Assembly (NCBI GenBank): GCA_964642855.1
Contig: CAZXSK010000018.1
Coordinates: 1-56,463, forward strand
Reading direction: 5' to 3'
Origin: CAZXSK01 sp964642855
GTDB taxonomy: Bacteria > Planctomycetota > Phycisphaerae > SM23-33
Length of the DNA: 56,463 nt
Below the pieces are notes generated by a model that saw only the letters and a list, made by a program, of their open reading frames with translations, was not told the DNA's origin and ran no database searches. This document shows, in pieces, positions 1 to 7,611 of the stretch (positions within the stretch are counted from its first letter, which is position 1; the number at the start of each line of letters is the position of its first letter). The translations under genes were made by a program, and so were the position numbers.

Positions 1-7
1 TAGGCGC

Positions 8-1093
8 TCAGCCGGAGCTTTTCGCGGATTCCAGTTTGGATATGACGTTCTCGATCTTCTTGGCAAGGGGGCTGTCGGGATCGGCCTTCAGCGCCTTCCT
101 GAAATTCTTCAGGGCGGGGTCGAGCTTCTGCTGGAACAGTTGGACCTGCCCCAGAAAGACCCAGACGGTCTGCTCCTGGTTGAGCTCTTTGGCTTTGTTC
201 GTCAGGTCGGTGAGGATGCCCTCGGCCTTGGCGAGCTTGCTCTTCTGGGTCTGCGGATCCTGCGACGTCCGTGCCTGCTGCACGTGCAGGGCGGCCTGGC
301 CCATCATGGCCCGCTGGAGGATTCCCTGGGTGTTGTCCGGGTCGAACTTCCGGATTTCCTGGTGGAGCTGGTCTTCCGAGAGCTTGGCGAGCCCATCGTG
401 TTTGACCTCCTGCTGCTTGAGCTGAAGCAGGGTCAGGGCGACCTTGGCACGCTGTTCCTTCTCATCGTTCGGGTCGAGTTTGCGCATCGCCAGGGCGGCT
501 TGGATGAGCTTCTTCTGGCGGTCGGCCTCCTTCTCTTCATCGAGGAAGCGGATGCCATCGAAGGCCTTGAGCATCATCTCGGCGCGCTTGTAGGTGCCTT
601 CCTTCAGGTCGGACTTCTTCTCCTGGAAGGTCTGGTACTGCTTCCATTCCTGCATACCGTCAGCAAGACGTTCGGCGAAGGGCTTGGGCGGCACGTAGCC
701 GCTGATCGTGCCCAGTACGACGTCGCCCGGTGCGATCATGGCCAGGAAAGGATACCCGCCGCCGCCGAGTTTTTTCATCAACTCGATATTCGCCATGGTA
801 GCCGCATCGATGTCGTCGGGGTCGGCTCCGCGGGGAACCGTGCAGTCGAGGCTGGCGGGCTCGAAGTCTTCCAGCGCCTTCTTGCCCGTTTCGCTGGCGT
901 AGGTGTCCTGCTCGATCTTCCGGCACCAGCCGCACCAGGTGGTGGTGAAATGCAGGTACATGGGTTTGTCGGACTTGTCAGCGGCCTCGCGGACCTCTTT
1001 GAGGGTGCTGTGGAAGCCTTCGACATCGGCTGCCACGGCAGGCGCGGCGAGGACGGCGAGAATCGTAAACGGCACGAGGATCTTGCGTAGCAT
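8..1093 (-). CDS. Secreted thioredoxin-fold protein with C-terminal TPR-like region
   Basis: 361 residues starting at the ATG ending at 1093, preceded by AGGAAGG; an upstream in-frame extension to 1471 has no envelope-like features and was discarded. Residues 1-22 form a hydrophobic signal peptide ending in AVAA. A thioredoxin-like domain follows, with the redox motif CGWC at residues 54-57 in the context TTWCGWCRK. This resembles the thioredoxin_7/DUF255 type of periplasmic protein. The middle and end are charged and helical, and the last 50 residues (VFLGQVQLFQQ...ALKNFRKALKADP) look like a TPR. The likely role is extracytoplasmic thiol-disulfide chemistry on an unknown substrate. It is divergent from the LPS-core operon. 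Fold confidence is good; the substrate cannot be read from sequence. Confidence 0.85.
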   Translation of the reverse strand: MLRKILVPFTILAVLAAPAVAADVEGFHSTLKEVREAADKSDKPMYLHFTTTWCGWCRKIEQDTYASETGKKALEDFEPASLDCTVPRGADPDDIDAATMANIELMKKLGGGGYPFLAMIAPGDVVLGTISGYVPPKPFAERLADGMQEWKQYQTFQEKKSDLKEGTYKRAEMMLKAFDGIRFLDEEKEADRQKKLIQAALAMRKLDPNDEKEQRAKVALTLLQLKQQEVKHDGLAKLSEDQLHQEIRKFDPDNTQGILQRAMMGQAALHVQQARTSQDPQTQKSKLAKAEGILTDLTNKAKELNQEQTVWVFLGQVQLFQQKLDPALKNFRKALKADPDSPLAKKIENVISKLESAKSSG

Positions 1094-1252
1094 GGTTGTC
1101 CTTCCTGTAGGTACTCGGTGTTCTAAGCGTATCGGCCGGCCGGAGCGTTCCCAAATTCTGCCTGGAATCGCTGCCGGTGGATCGGCAAGGCCGGCTGTTC
1201 TGCCGATTCGGCAAAGCGTCTCCAGGGGCTGGGAGTCGCGTGCGTCGCCATG

Positions 1253-1258
1253 TACAAT
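1253..1258 (+). promoter_or_regulatory. -10 box (TACAAT) six bases before an ATG
   Basis: TACAAT at 1253-1258 is followed by exactly six bases and then ATG at 1265. Transcription from this box would begin at or next to the start codon, giving a leaderless mRNA. No convincing -35 hexamer is visible 16-18 bp upstream, so this is a moderate call. Confidence 0.4.
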
Positions 1259-1264
1259 GCGCCG

Positions 1265-2383
1265 ATGAGCATGCGGAACATCGCGATCTTTCTTCCCAAC
1301 CCGGTCGGGGACGTGGTCATGTCCACGCCCGTTCTGCGCGCCGTTCGACGCGGTGCGCCCGACGCCCGCGTTGTGCACGTCGGCAGGGCGGTCGGCCTGG
1401 AGGTCCTGCGCGGCAGCGACCTGGCCGACGAAACGGTCGTCGACCTTACTCGAAGCCGGCCGAAGCTGCAAAACCTCCGCCGCCTGGCGGGCGAGATCCG
1501 CAAGCGCCGAATCGACCTGGCGATCCTGCTGCCCAACAGCCTGCGACCTGCGGTGGTCGCCTGGTTGGGTCGGGCCCGGCGGCGGGCGGGGTACGTCCGC
1601 AACGGCCGGGGCTTGCTGCTGACCGACCGCCTGCGTCCGCCGCGCGAACAGGGCGGCAGCAGGCAGGCGATCCCGACCATCGACTACTATCGGACGCTCG
1701 TCGAGTCGGTCGGGTTCCCGTGTCCGTCACGAAAGATGGAACTGGCGGTTTCGCCCGAAGACCAGCAGGCTGCCGACGAACTGCTGCGCTCGCGGGGGAT
1801 TGGCCAGGACCGGCCGGTGGTGATGCTGAATCCCGGCGCGGCGTTCGGGGCATCGAAGATGTGGCCGGCCGAGCGGTATGCCCGGCTGGCCGACCAGCTC
1901 ATTGCCCGGCATGGGGTGCAGATCATCATCAACGCGGCCCCGGTGGAGCGCGAGGTCGCTGCCCGGGTGGCCGATGCAATGGAGCACACGCCGGAACTGA
2001 GTTTCGCCGATCGCGACAACACGCTGGGCATGCTCAAGGGGTTGGTGCGGCGATGCTGGCTGCTGGTAACCAACGACACGGGCGCCAGGCACTTCGGTGC
2101 GGCGATGGGCATCGGCGTGGTGACGCTGTTCGGCAGCACCGATCCGGTCTGGGCGCAGATCGACTACGAGCACGAGCGGATCATTCGCGTGGACGTTCCG
2201 TGCTCGCCCTGTCAGAGCAAACGGTGCGTCCTGCCCCCCGGGCCAGAGCATCACCGCTGCATGCGGGCGATTAACGTGGAGACGGTGCTGCCCGCGGCGG
2301 AGGAGCTGCTGGCGTGGTACCGGCAGGAGAAGCTCGCCGCAATGCCCGGTTGGGACACCGAAAGGGGAGTGACGACGACGTGA
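1265..2383 (+). CDS. Glycosyltransferase family 9 (ADP-heptose:LPS heptosyltransferase-like)
   Basis: About 372 residues with the GT9 opening NPVGDVVMSTPVLRAVR, a C-terminal half carrying the nucleotide-sugar site (TNDTGARHFGAA, VTLFGSTDP) and a late CSPCQ...C cysteine cluster common in WaaF-type enzymes. GT9 enzymes transfer heptose from ADP-heptose to inner-core LPS at the cytoplasmic face of the inner membrane. An ATG at 1250 is also in frame, but ATG 1265 follows the TACAAT box at leaderless spacing and gives the usual family N-terminus. It is the first of four genes overlapping stop-to-start (TGATG, GTGA, GTGA), with a WaaP-like kinase next, which supports a core-LPS role. The exact acceptor is unknown. 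Confidence 0.85.
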   Translation: MSMRNIAIFLPNPVGDVVMSTPVLRAVRRGAPDARVVHVGRAVGLEVLRGSDLADETVVDLTRSRPKLQNLRRLAGEIRKRRIDLAILLPNSLRPAVVAWLGRARRRAGYVRNGRGLLLTDRLRPPREQGGSRQAIPTIDYYRTLVESVGFPCPSRKMELAVSPEDQQAADELLRSRGIGQDRPVVMLNPGAAFGASKMWPAERYARLADQLIARHGVQIIINAAPVEREVAARVADAMEHTPELSFADRDNTLGMLKGLVRRCWLLVTNDTGARHFGAAMGIGVVTLFGSTDPVWAQIDYEHERIIRVDVPCSPCQSKRCVLPPGPEHHRCMRAINVETVLPAAEELLAWYRQEKLAAMPGWDTERGVTTT

Positions 2384-3303
2384 TGCATGCAGACGACGGA
2401 TATTCCGAGATCGATCCGATCGAGTTTCCGCCTGCGCTGACCTTCGGCGTGGCCGAGCGTGCCCGATCGTCGGCTGAGACCCACGAGGATAACGAGGCGT
2501 TGATGGCTGCGATTGTCCAGGCCGGGCTGGACACCGTCGACGGAGCCTTCGCGTACCGCGACGGGGAGGATCTCCGCAAGCCCGGGTTGGGGCATCGAAG
2601 GCGGACGAAGGTGGAGTTGGAGGATGAGGAAGGCGAGTTGCACCGGATGTTCCTGAAACGCTACGGCCGGGAGGGGCTGGGACTTCGGATCCGGCGATTG
2701 TGGACGCATGGCCGGCTGATCTCGCCGGGCGTTGCGGAGTTTGCGAACATTCGGGCGGTGCAGGATGCGGGGCTTCCCACGATGCATGCGCTGGCGTGCG
2801 GGCAGGACGCAGCCGGGGGCAGGAGCTTTGTGCTGGTCAGCGCGGTGGAGGGCGCTTCGCTGGAAGTCCGGGCGGAGGATTACTACCTCCGACACGTCGA
2901 CGACGAGAAAGCGCTGATGCGCTTCACCGACGCCCTGGCCGGGCTGGTCCGCGACTTCCACGAGGCCGGGTTCGTGCACCGCGATCTGTATGCGTGCCAT
3001 ATCTTCCTTGACGAGCGAGGTGGGCGGCTGGAGCTGGCGCTGATTGATCTGGCGCGGGTGTTCGCCCCCCGCGTGCGGCGGTTCCGGTGGCGGGTGAAGG
3101 ACCTGGCGCAGCTGAAATACTCGATGCCCCCACATTGGGTGGAGCGATGCTGGCGACGGTTCATGGCTGCGTATTTCGGTTCGGCCAGCCAGGGGCGCAG
3201 GTGGCGTCGGTATCGGCGTGCGATTGATCGTCGGGTGCGCCGCATGCAGCGGCGAAGCGGACGGGCGGAAGGCTGGCGAATGGACGCGGGGATCGATTCG
3301 TGA
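2383..3303 (+). CDS. WaaP/RfaP-like LPS core kinase
   Basis: 306 residues from ATG 2383, which overlaps the upstream TGA (TGATG). The sequence fits the Kdo/WaaP kinase family (a protein-kinase-like fold). It has a FLKRYGR segment early on (candidate ATP-binding lysine), the catalytic loop HRDLYACHIF with H199 and D201, the metal-binding segment ALIDLARV, and the family signature RWRVKDLAQLKYS. WaaP-type enzymes phosphorylate inner-core heptose in the cytoplasm, which strengthens outer-membrane cation bridging. Its position between a GT9 and a GT4 gene agrees. The C-terminus is very Arg-rich, which could bind membrane or LPS. The precise sugar acceptor is not deducible. Confidence 0.83.
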   Translation: MHADDGYSEIDPIEFPPALTFGVAERARSSAETHEDNEALMAAIVQAGLDTVDGAFAYRDGEDLRKPGLGHRRRTKVELEDEEGELHRMFLKRYGREGLGLRIRRLWTHGRLISPGVAEFANIRAVQDAGLPTMHALACGQDAAGGRSFVLVSAVEGASLEVRAEDYYLRHVDDEKALMRFTDALAGLVRDFHEAGFVHRDLYACHIFLDERGGRLELALIDLARVFAPRVRRFRWRVKDLAQLKYSMPPHWVERCWRRFMAAYFGSASQGRRWRRYRRAIDRRVRRMQRRSGRAEGWRMDAGIDS

Positions 3304-4463
3304 ACGTTGCGCTGGCGATCGAGCGGATGGACCCGTTCCGCGGCGGGCGGGAGACTTCGGTGGCCCAGGTGGCTGGGGAACTCGCAAGGCGAGGCCATCG
3401 TGTTACGATTCTCTGCATGCGCGGAACGTGGCGGCCTGGCGAGGGCATCGAGGTGCGCGAGCTGATGCCCGAGAGCGAGACGAAGTCTGCCCGGGCGATG
3501 CGGGCGTTCATTGATCGGGCAGGCCGGCTTGGCGAGGAATTCGACGTGCTCCATGCCACGCTGCCGATTCCGGGTGCGAATGTCTACCAGCCGCGCGGCG
3601 GGACGCAGGGGGGGCAGGTCGAGGCTTCGCGCCGCCGACACGGGTTGCTGTACAATGGACTCTCGGCGCTGACGGCACGCTGGAACGCGAAGCGCAGGCT
3701 GCTGACCGAGTGCGAGCGACAGGTCGCTGCCGATCCGCGGTGCAGGCTCCTGGCCGTGAGCAACATGGTGGCGGAGGAGTTGCGGCGGTTCTACGACGCC
3801 CAGGCCCGCACGCGGGTGATCCTCAATGCCGTGGAGGCGGTGCAGTTCGACCCGCCCGGGCGGGAGGCAATGCGCCAGGCGATGCGGGAGAGGCACGAGC
3901 TGCCGGCCGATGGGGTTGTCCTGCTGACGGCGGCGACGAATTTTCCGCTTAAGGGCGTCGACTGGTTGATCCGCGCGCTGGGCGCGTGGAACAAGGCCGG
4001 CGGATCGAGGTCGGCGGACGTTCGGCTGCTGGCGGTCGGTACGCCCAGCCCGGGGCGGTATCGCCGGCTTGCGCGACGGTGTGGGGTCGGCGGGCGCGTG
4101 GTGGTCGACGGGCCCGTGGCGGCGGACGTCATGCCGCTTTGCTACGCCGCGGCCGACGCGGTGGCGCTGCTGAGCTGGTACGACCCCTGCAGCCGGGTGG
4201 TGCTGGAGGGCGTCCGCGCCGGGCTGCCCGCGCTGACGACGCTGCACAACGGAGCGGCCGAGGTGCTGGTGCGCCGCGGCGCGGGCGAGATCGTGAACCT
4301 TCCGTCCGACGTCGACGACGTAGCTGGGGCGATCGACAAACTTGCCGACGCGCGGCATCGTGACCGGCTGGCCGACGGTTGCAACGCGGCTGCCGATGAG
4401 GTATCCCTGACGCGACACGTCGACGCGCTGCTCGACGTTTACGAGGAGGTCGCCTCATCGTGA
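3300..4463 (+). CDS. Glycosyltransferase family 4, WaaG-like
   Basis: 387 residues starting at GTG 3300, overlapping the preceding stop as GTGA. Residues 1-40 form the first Rossmann half (ALAIERMDPFRGGRETSVAQVAGELARRGH), as in RfaG-type enzymes. The C-terminal half shows the GT-B donor-binding region (AADAVALLSWYDPCSRVVLEGVRAGLP), where the glutamate of VVLEG corresponds to the conserved EX7E region. It is likely a retaining glycosyltransferase that extends the LPS core. It sits inside the overlapping operon with the GT9 gene, the WaaP-like kinase and PlsY. Donor and acceptor sugars are unknown. Confidence 0.83.
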   Translation: MNVALAIERMDPFRGGRETSVAQVAGELARRGHRVTILCMRGTWRPGEGIEVRELMPESETKSARAMRAFIDRAGRLGEEFDVLHATLPIPGANVYQPRGGTQGGQVEASRRRHGLLYNGLSALTARWNAKRRLLTECERQVAADPRCRLLAVSNMVAEELRRFYDAQARTRVILNAVEAVQFDPPGREAMRQAMRERHELPADGVVLLTAATNFPLKGVDWLIRALGAWNKAGGSRSADVRLLAVGTPSPGRYRRLARRCGVGGRVVVDGPVAADVMPLCYAAADAVALLSWYDPCSRVVLEGVRAGLPALTTLHNGAAEVLVRRGAGEIVNLPSDVDDVAGAIDKLADARHRDRLADGCNAAADEVSLTRHVDALLDVYEEVASS

Positions 4464-5185
4464 CCGCACTCCTTGCATCATCGACAACGTGGCTCGACCA
4501 CCCGGCCGTGCTGTACGGGCTGCTTCCGGCGGCGGGTTATCTTTTCGGCGCGACGCCCTTTGCCTACCTTCTGGCCCGCGCCCGGGGCGTGGACCTTCGC
4601 AAGGTCGGCAGCGGGAACATCGGCGCGACGAACCTCGGGCGGGCGTGCGGGCGCTCGTGGGGGTTCCTGTGCTTCTTCCTGGACCTCGCCAAGGGCCTGG
4701 TGCCCGTGCTGGCCGTTGGGTTGATGCTGCGAAACCAGCCGGGCTTTCCGAAGGTCAGCCACCAGGCCGCCTGGCTGGCGACCGGATGCGGATGCATTCT
4801 CGGACACGTGTTCCCGATCTGGCTGAAGTTTCGCGGGGGCAAGGGCGTGGCGACTTCGCTGGGGGTGGTCCTCGGCGTGTGGCCTTACTTCACGCTGGCG
4901 GGCCTCGGGGCGCTTGGGATCTGGATCGTCGTCACGCTCGTCAGCCGGTACGTGTCGCTGGGCAGCGTGGTAGCTGCGATCGCCTTCCTGCCGCTGTTCC
5001 TGGCGATCAACGGCCTGGTGATCGGCTTTTCCGAGACGCTGGACTTCTGGCCGATGATGGTCTTCGCCGGCGCGATGGTGCTGCTGATCATCGTCCGGCA
5101 CCGCTCGAATATCGTGCGACTCGCCCGGGGCACGGAGAACCGCATCGGCGGGGCGGAGTCCGGCAAATCTACCGAAGCGGCCTAG
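4460..5185 (+). CDS. plsY: Acyl-phosphate:glycerol-3-phosphate acyltransferase PlsY
   Basis: 241 residues from GTG 4460 (GTGA overlap with the upstream gene). Diagnostic PlsY motifs are present: SGNIGATNLGR at residues 51-61 and RGGKGVATSLG further on, within about five or six hydrophobic membrane segments. PlsY acylates glycerol-3-phosphate using acyl-phosphate made by PlsX, which is the first step of phospholipid synthesis. It is last in the four-gene envelope operon. At 241 residues it is slightly longer than the usual ~200, with a charged C-terminal tail. Identification is firm. Confidence 0.95.
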   Translation: MTALLASSTTWLDHPAVLYGLLPAAGYLFGATPFAYLLARARGVDLRKVGSGNIGATNLGRACGRSWGFLCFFLDLAKGLVPVLAVGLMLRNQPGFPKVSHQAAWLATGCGCILGHVFPIWLKFRGGKGVATSLGVVLGVWPYFTLAGLGALGIWIVVTLVSRYVSLGSVVAAIAFLPLFLAINGLVIGFSETLDFWPMMVFAGAMVLLIIVRHRSNIVRLARGTENRIGGAESGKSTEAA

Positions 5186-5217
5186 CTGTTCCCGACCGGC
5201 GCGTGCACGGTCTGCGC

Positions 5218-6441
5218 CTAGGCGTAGCTGCCGCCTTCGTCCAGGCCAAGTTCTCTGCGCTTCGCGGAGCGTTCCCTGCCGGCCTGCTGCTCATAGCCGC
5301 TCTGGCGATAGGCCTCCAGCGGATCGGCCGGGACATCGAGCTTCTTGCGGACGGCCCGGAGCATCGGCGTGACATCGGCGTTGTACGCGGCGCGGAGGGT
5401 TTCTTCTGCGGCTACGACGTCACCTGTCTTCTGGGCCTTCCGCAGGGCGTCGCGATCGACCAGCAGCGCCTTGGCGAAGAGTTCCTGACAGGTGCAGGCC
5501 GTCTGGACCATCGCCTGGACCTTGGGCTTGACGTTGTGCGACTGGTCGATCATCCAGGCGATGTCGAGGTCCCTGCCCTTCTCGTGTTCCCAGGCCGCAA
5601 TCTCGTTGAAGATCCGGAACGCCTGGTACGGATCGATTGAGCCGACGGTCAGGTCGTCGTCGGCGAACTTGCGATCGTTGAAGTGGAAACCGCCGAGCAT
5701 CTTCTCGTCGATCAGCCAGGCGACGATCTGCTCGATGTTGGTGCCCAGCAGATGATGGCCGGTGTCGACGAGCACCTTCGCGCGGGGCCCGGCCGCCTTG
5801 GCGAAGATGTAGCTGGCGCCCCAGTCGAAAAAGTCCGTGAAATATGCGCCGGGCTCGAAGGGCTTGTACTCCACGAGCATCTCCATGCCGCGAGGCAGGG
5901 CGTCGTGGGCCTTTTTCAAAGCGCGAGTCGCGTGGGCCTTTCGGCGGCGGATGTCCGCCTGACCGGGATAGTTCGCCCCGTCAGCCATCCACAGCGACAG
6001 GTAGCGGCTTTTCGTCTGCCGGCCGATCTCGATGGAATCGAGAATGTGCTTCACCGCTCGCCGGCGGATGGAGGCATTTTCGTTGGTGATCGACCCGAAC
6101 TTGTAGCACTGATCCTGGAATAGGTTCGGATTGATCGATCCGATCTGAACGCCGTGGCGCTTGGCGAGGTCGCCCACGGCTGGGTCGAACCCGTCCGGGA
6201 AATCCCACTGTACGTGAACGGCCACGGTGGGCGTCATGCCGGTGAAGCGGTGTACCGTGCCGGCGTCGGCGAGTTTGTCGTCCAGGTCGACTGCGGCTGC
6301 ATCCTGGAGATACTTGCCGAACCGCGTTCCGGTGTTCGCGAACCCCCAGGAGGGGATTTCGATCGCGAACCTCGCGAGGCGATCGATGGCTGCTTCTGCC
6401 CGGTCGGATGACACCTTCGCCGTCTTCTTCCGTCTGGCCAT
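5218..6441 (-). CDS. rhaI: L-rhamnose isomerase-like TIM-barrel sugar isomerase
   Basis: 407 residues, ATG ending at 6441, with AAAGGAAT upstream. It is a xylose-isomerase-like TIM barrel resembling the Pseudomonas stutzeri/Rhizobium type L-rhamnose isomerase (RhaI). Visible features are EIPSWGFANTGTRF near the start, MLVEYKPFEPG (metal-ligand Glu), VDTGHHLLGTN and GGFHFNDRKFADDDL (metal-ligand His/Asp). This family interconverts L-rhamnose and L-rhamnulose, or related aldoses and ketoses, with divalent metal. The gene stands alone, without a kinase or aldolase beside it, so the physiological sugar is uncertain. It has one of the best promoters in the window. Confidence 0.82.
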   Translation of the reverse strand: MARRKKTAKVSSDRAEAAIDRLARFAIEIPSWGFANTGTRFGKYLQDAAAVDLDDKLADAGTVHRFTGMTPTVAVHVQWDFPDGFDPAVGDLAKRHGVQIGSINPNLFQDQCYKFGSITNENASIRRRAVKHILDSIEIGRQTKSRYLSLWMADGANYPGQADIRRRKAHATRALKKAHDALPRGMEMLVEYKPFEPGAYFTDFFDWGASYIFAKAAGPRAKVLVDTGHHLLGTNIEQIVAWLIDEKMLGGFHFNDRKFADDDLTVGSIDPYQAFRIFNEIAAWEHEKGRDLDIAWMIDQSHNVKPKVQAMVQTACTCQELFAKALLVDRDALRKAQKTGDVVAAEETLRAAYNADVTPMLRAVRKKLDVPADPLEAYRQSGYEQQAGRERSAKRRELGLDEGGSYA

Positions 6442-6473
6442 GGAGAGATTCCTTTCGCTGCTGGTCAGAGCGG

Positions 6474-6502
6474 ATTATATCGGCGAGGCCCGCCGGCTGC
6501 AA
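6474..6502 (-). promoter_or_regulatory. Strong sigma70-type promoter of the isomerase gene
   Basis: On the minus strand, TTGCAG (6502-6497), a 17 bp spacer and TATAAT (6479-6474). Predicted transcription start is near 6467, giving a ~25 nt leader that contains the AAAGGAAT ribosome site. Confidence 0.75.
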
Positions 6503-6527
6503 AAACCGGTAGGTGAAGGTCGGCCGG

Positions 6528-7439
6528 TCAGTTCTCCCCGCCGCCGCGGGCGAAGTAGTTCGTCAGGTCTTCCGGGTTGAACATCTGCACCGGAATCTCC
6601 TTGGGCGAAAGCTCCTTCGGCTCGGCGTGGCCGTCGAAGAAGACGATCGTGGTCTTGCCGTAGTGTCGCATGTCGTCGTGACGGATCATGCGTCCGTTGT
6701 TGGGCACCCATCCTTCGAAGGGCATGTGGCCGGGGCCGAGAACGTCGTGGTACTTGTAGTTTGTGGCTGAGAGTTTCTCGACGTTCGCCTCGACGATGTA
6801 GGCGACCATCGACGCCGCGCCGGGAACATCGCTGACGCGGGAGGCTGCTCCCGACTGGTACTTCTGGTTGGTGCGAGACGGATCGTACTCGAACCTCTCG
6901 AAATCGATGCCGTTGACTACATAATCCAGCACGTGCTCCTGATCCTTCAGGCCGGGACACTGAAGGGAGTCCATGTACTTGAACACTTCGTAGAGGTAGT
7001 CGTAGTCCTCATCGTACTTGAAGTCGATCTCCGGGCCGTCGATGTACGGCGAGAGCTTGGCTGCGAAGAGGTAGTGTCCCAGGTTCCCGCTGTTGGGATT
7101 GTTGCAGCCGGTGTAGTGGTCGCGGGGTACGTAGCCCTTGTTGTCCTCGGCGTAGAATACGCTGGCCCGGGCGAGCGCATGGAGATTGGTGCTGCACTTG
7201 ACGGTGTAGGCCAGCGCCTTGGCCTTGGTCAGCGAGGGCAGGAGAATGCTCACGAGCATCGCGATGATGGCGATGACCACGAGCAGTTCGATCAGGGTGA
7301 AGCCCTGCCGACCTGGCGGGTGAGTCCCCAATAGCGCAGCGGTGCGCGCCGGGCGCGCAGAGAAATCGGGATGAGTGGATCCTTGCAGTTCTTGCGGCTT
7401 CAGCACCCCCGGCGTCCGCAGGCGAGTCCGGACGTCCAT
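6528..7439 (-). CDS. H-X9-DG type prepilin (DUF1559-like pseudopilin)
   Basis: 303 residues from ATG 7439, chosen over a TTG at 7454 because GAGG lies at good spacing. After a ~45-residue leader comes the prepilin cleavage/membrane motif GFTLIELLVVIAIIAMLVSILLPSL, then KCSTNLHALARASVFYAEDNKGYVP. Near the C-terminus, HYGKTTIVFFDG is an exact H-X9-DG motif. This class is expanded in Planctomycetota, and its role (fibre, cell-surface structure or secretion) is largely unresolved. It stands alone between unrelated genes with its own promoter, about 4 kb from the end of the pilus-like operon. Processing would need a prepilin peptidase encoded elsewhere. Confidence 0.87.
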   Translation of the reverse strand: MDVRTRLRTPGVLKPQELQGSTHPDFSARPARTAALLGTHPPGRQGFTLIELLVVIAIIAMLVSILLPSLTKAKALAYTVKCSTNLHALARASVFYAEDNKGYVPRDHYTGCNNPNSGNLGHYLFAAKLSPYIDGPEIDFKYDEDYDYLYEVFKYMDSLQCPGLKDQEHVLDYVVNGIDFERFEYDPSRTNQKYQSGAASRVSDVPGAASMVAYIVEANVEKLSATNYKYHDVLGPGHMPFEGWVPNNGRMIRHDDMRHYGKTTIVFFDGHAEPKELSPKEIPVQMFNPEDLTNYFARGGGEN

Positions 7440-7493
7440 TGTGCTGTACCTCAAAGAAGATAATTGAACGAAAATAGGAGTTGTCTACTCTTC

Positions 7494-7522
7494 TTTATAC
7501 CTGACGGGCAGCGACAATGCAA
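7494..7522 (-). promoter_or_regulatory. Promoter of the H-X9-DG prepilin gene
   Basis: On the minus strand, TTGCAT (7522-7517), a 17 bp spacer and TATAAA (7499-7494). Predicted start is near 7487, leaving a leader of about 48 nt with GAGG before ATG 7439. An AAAGAAGA/TCTTCTTT inverted repeat (7453-7460 and 7491-7498) brackets the leader, but its outer arm partly precedes the predicted start site. Confidence 0.7.
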
Positions 7523-7562
7523 GGAAACCCGCGATCATCCGTTTCGCCCCAACGGGTTTGGC

Positions 7563-7590
7563 TTGCAGGCCGTGTCCTCGTGCTTAGAAT
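7563..7590 (+). promoter_or_regulatory. Promoter of the SpoIIE-like phosphatase gene
   Basis: TTGCAG (7563-7568), a 16 bp spacer and TAGAAT (7585-7590). Predicted transcription start is around 7597, 15-30 nt before the candidate start codons. Confidence 0.6.
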
Positions 7591-7611
7591 GGCCGGAGTT
7601 CCCGAACTGCA

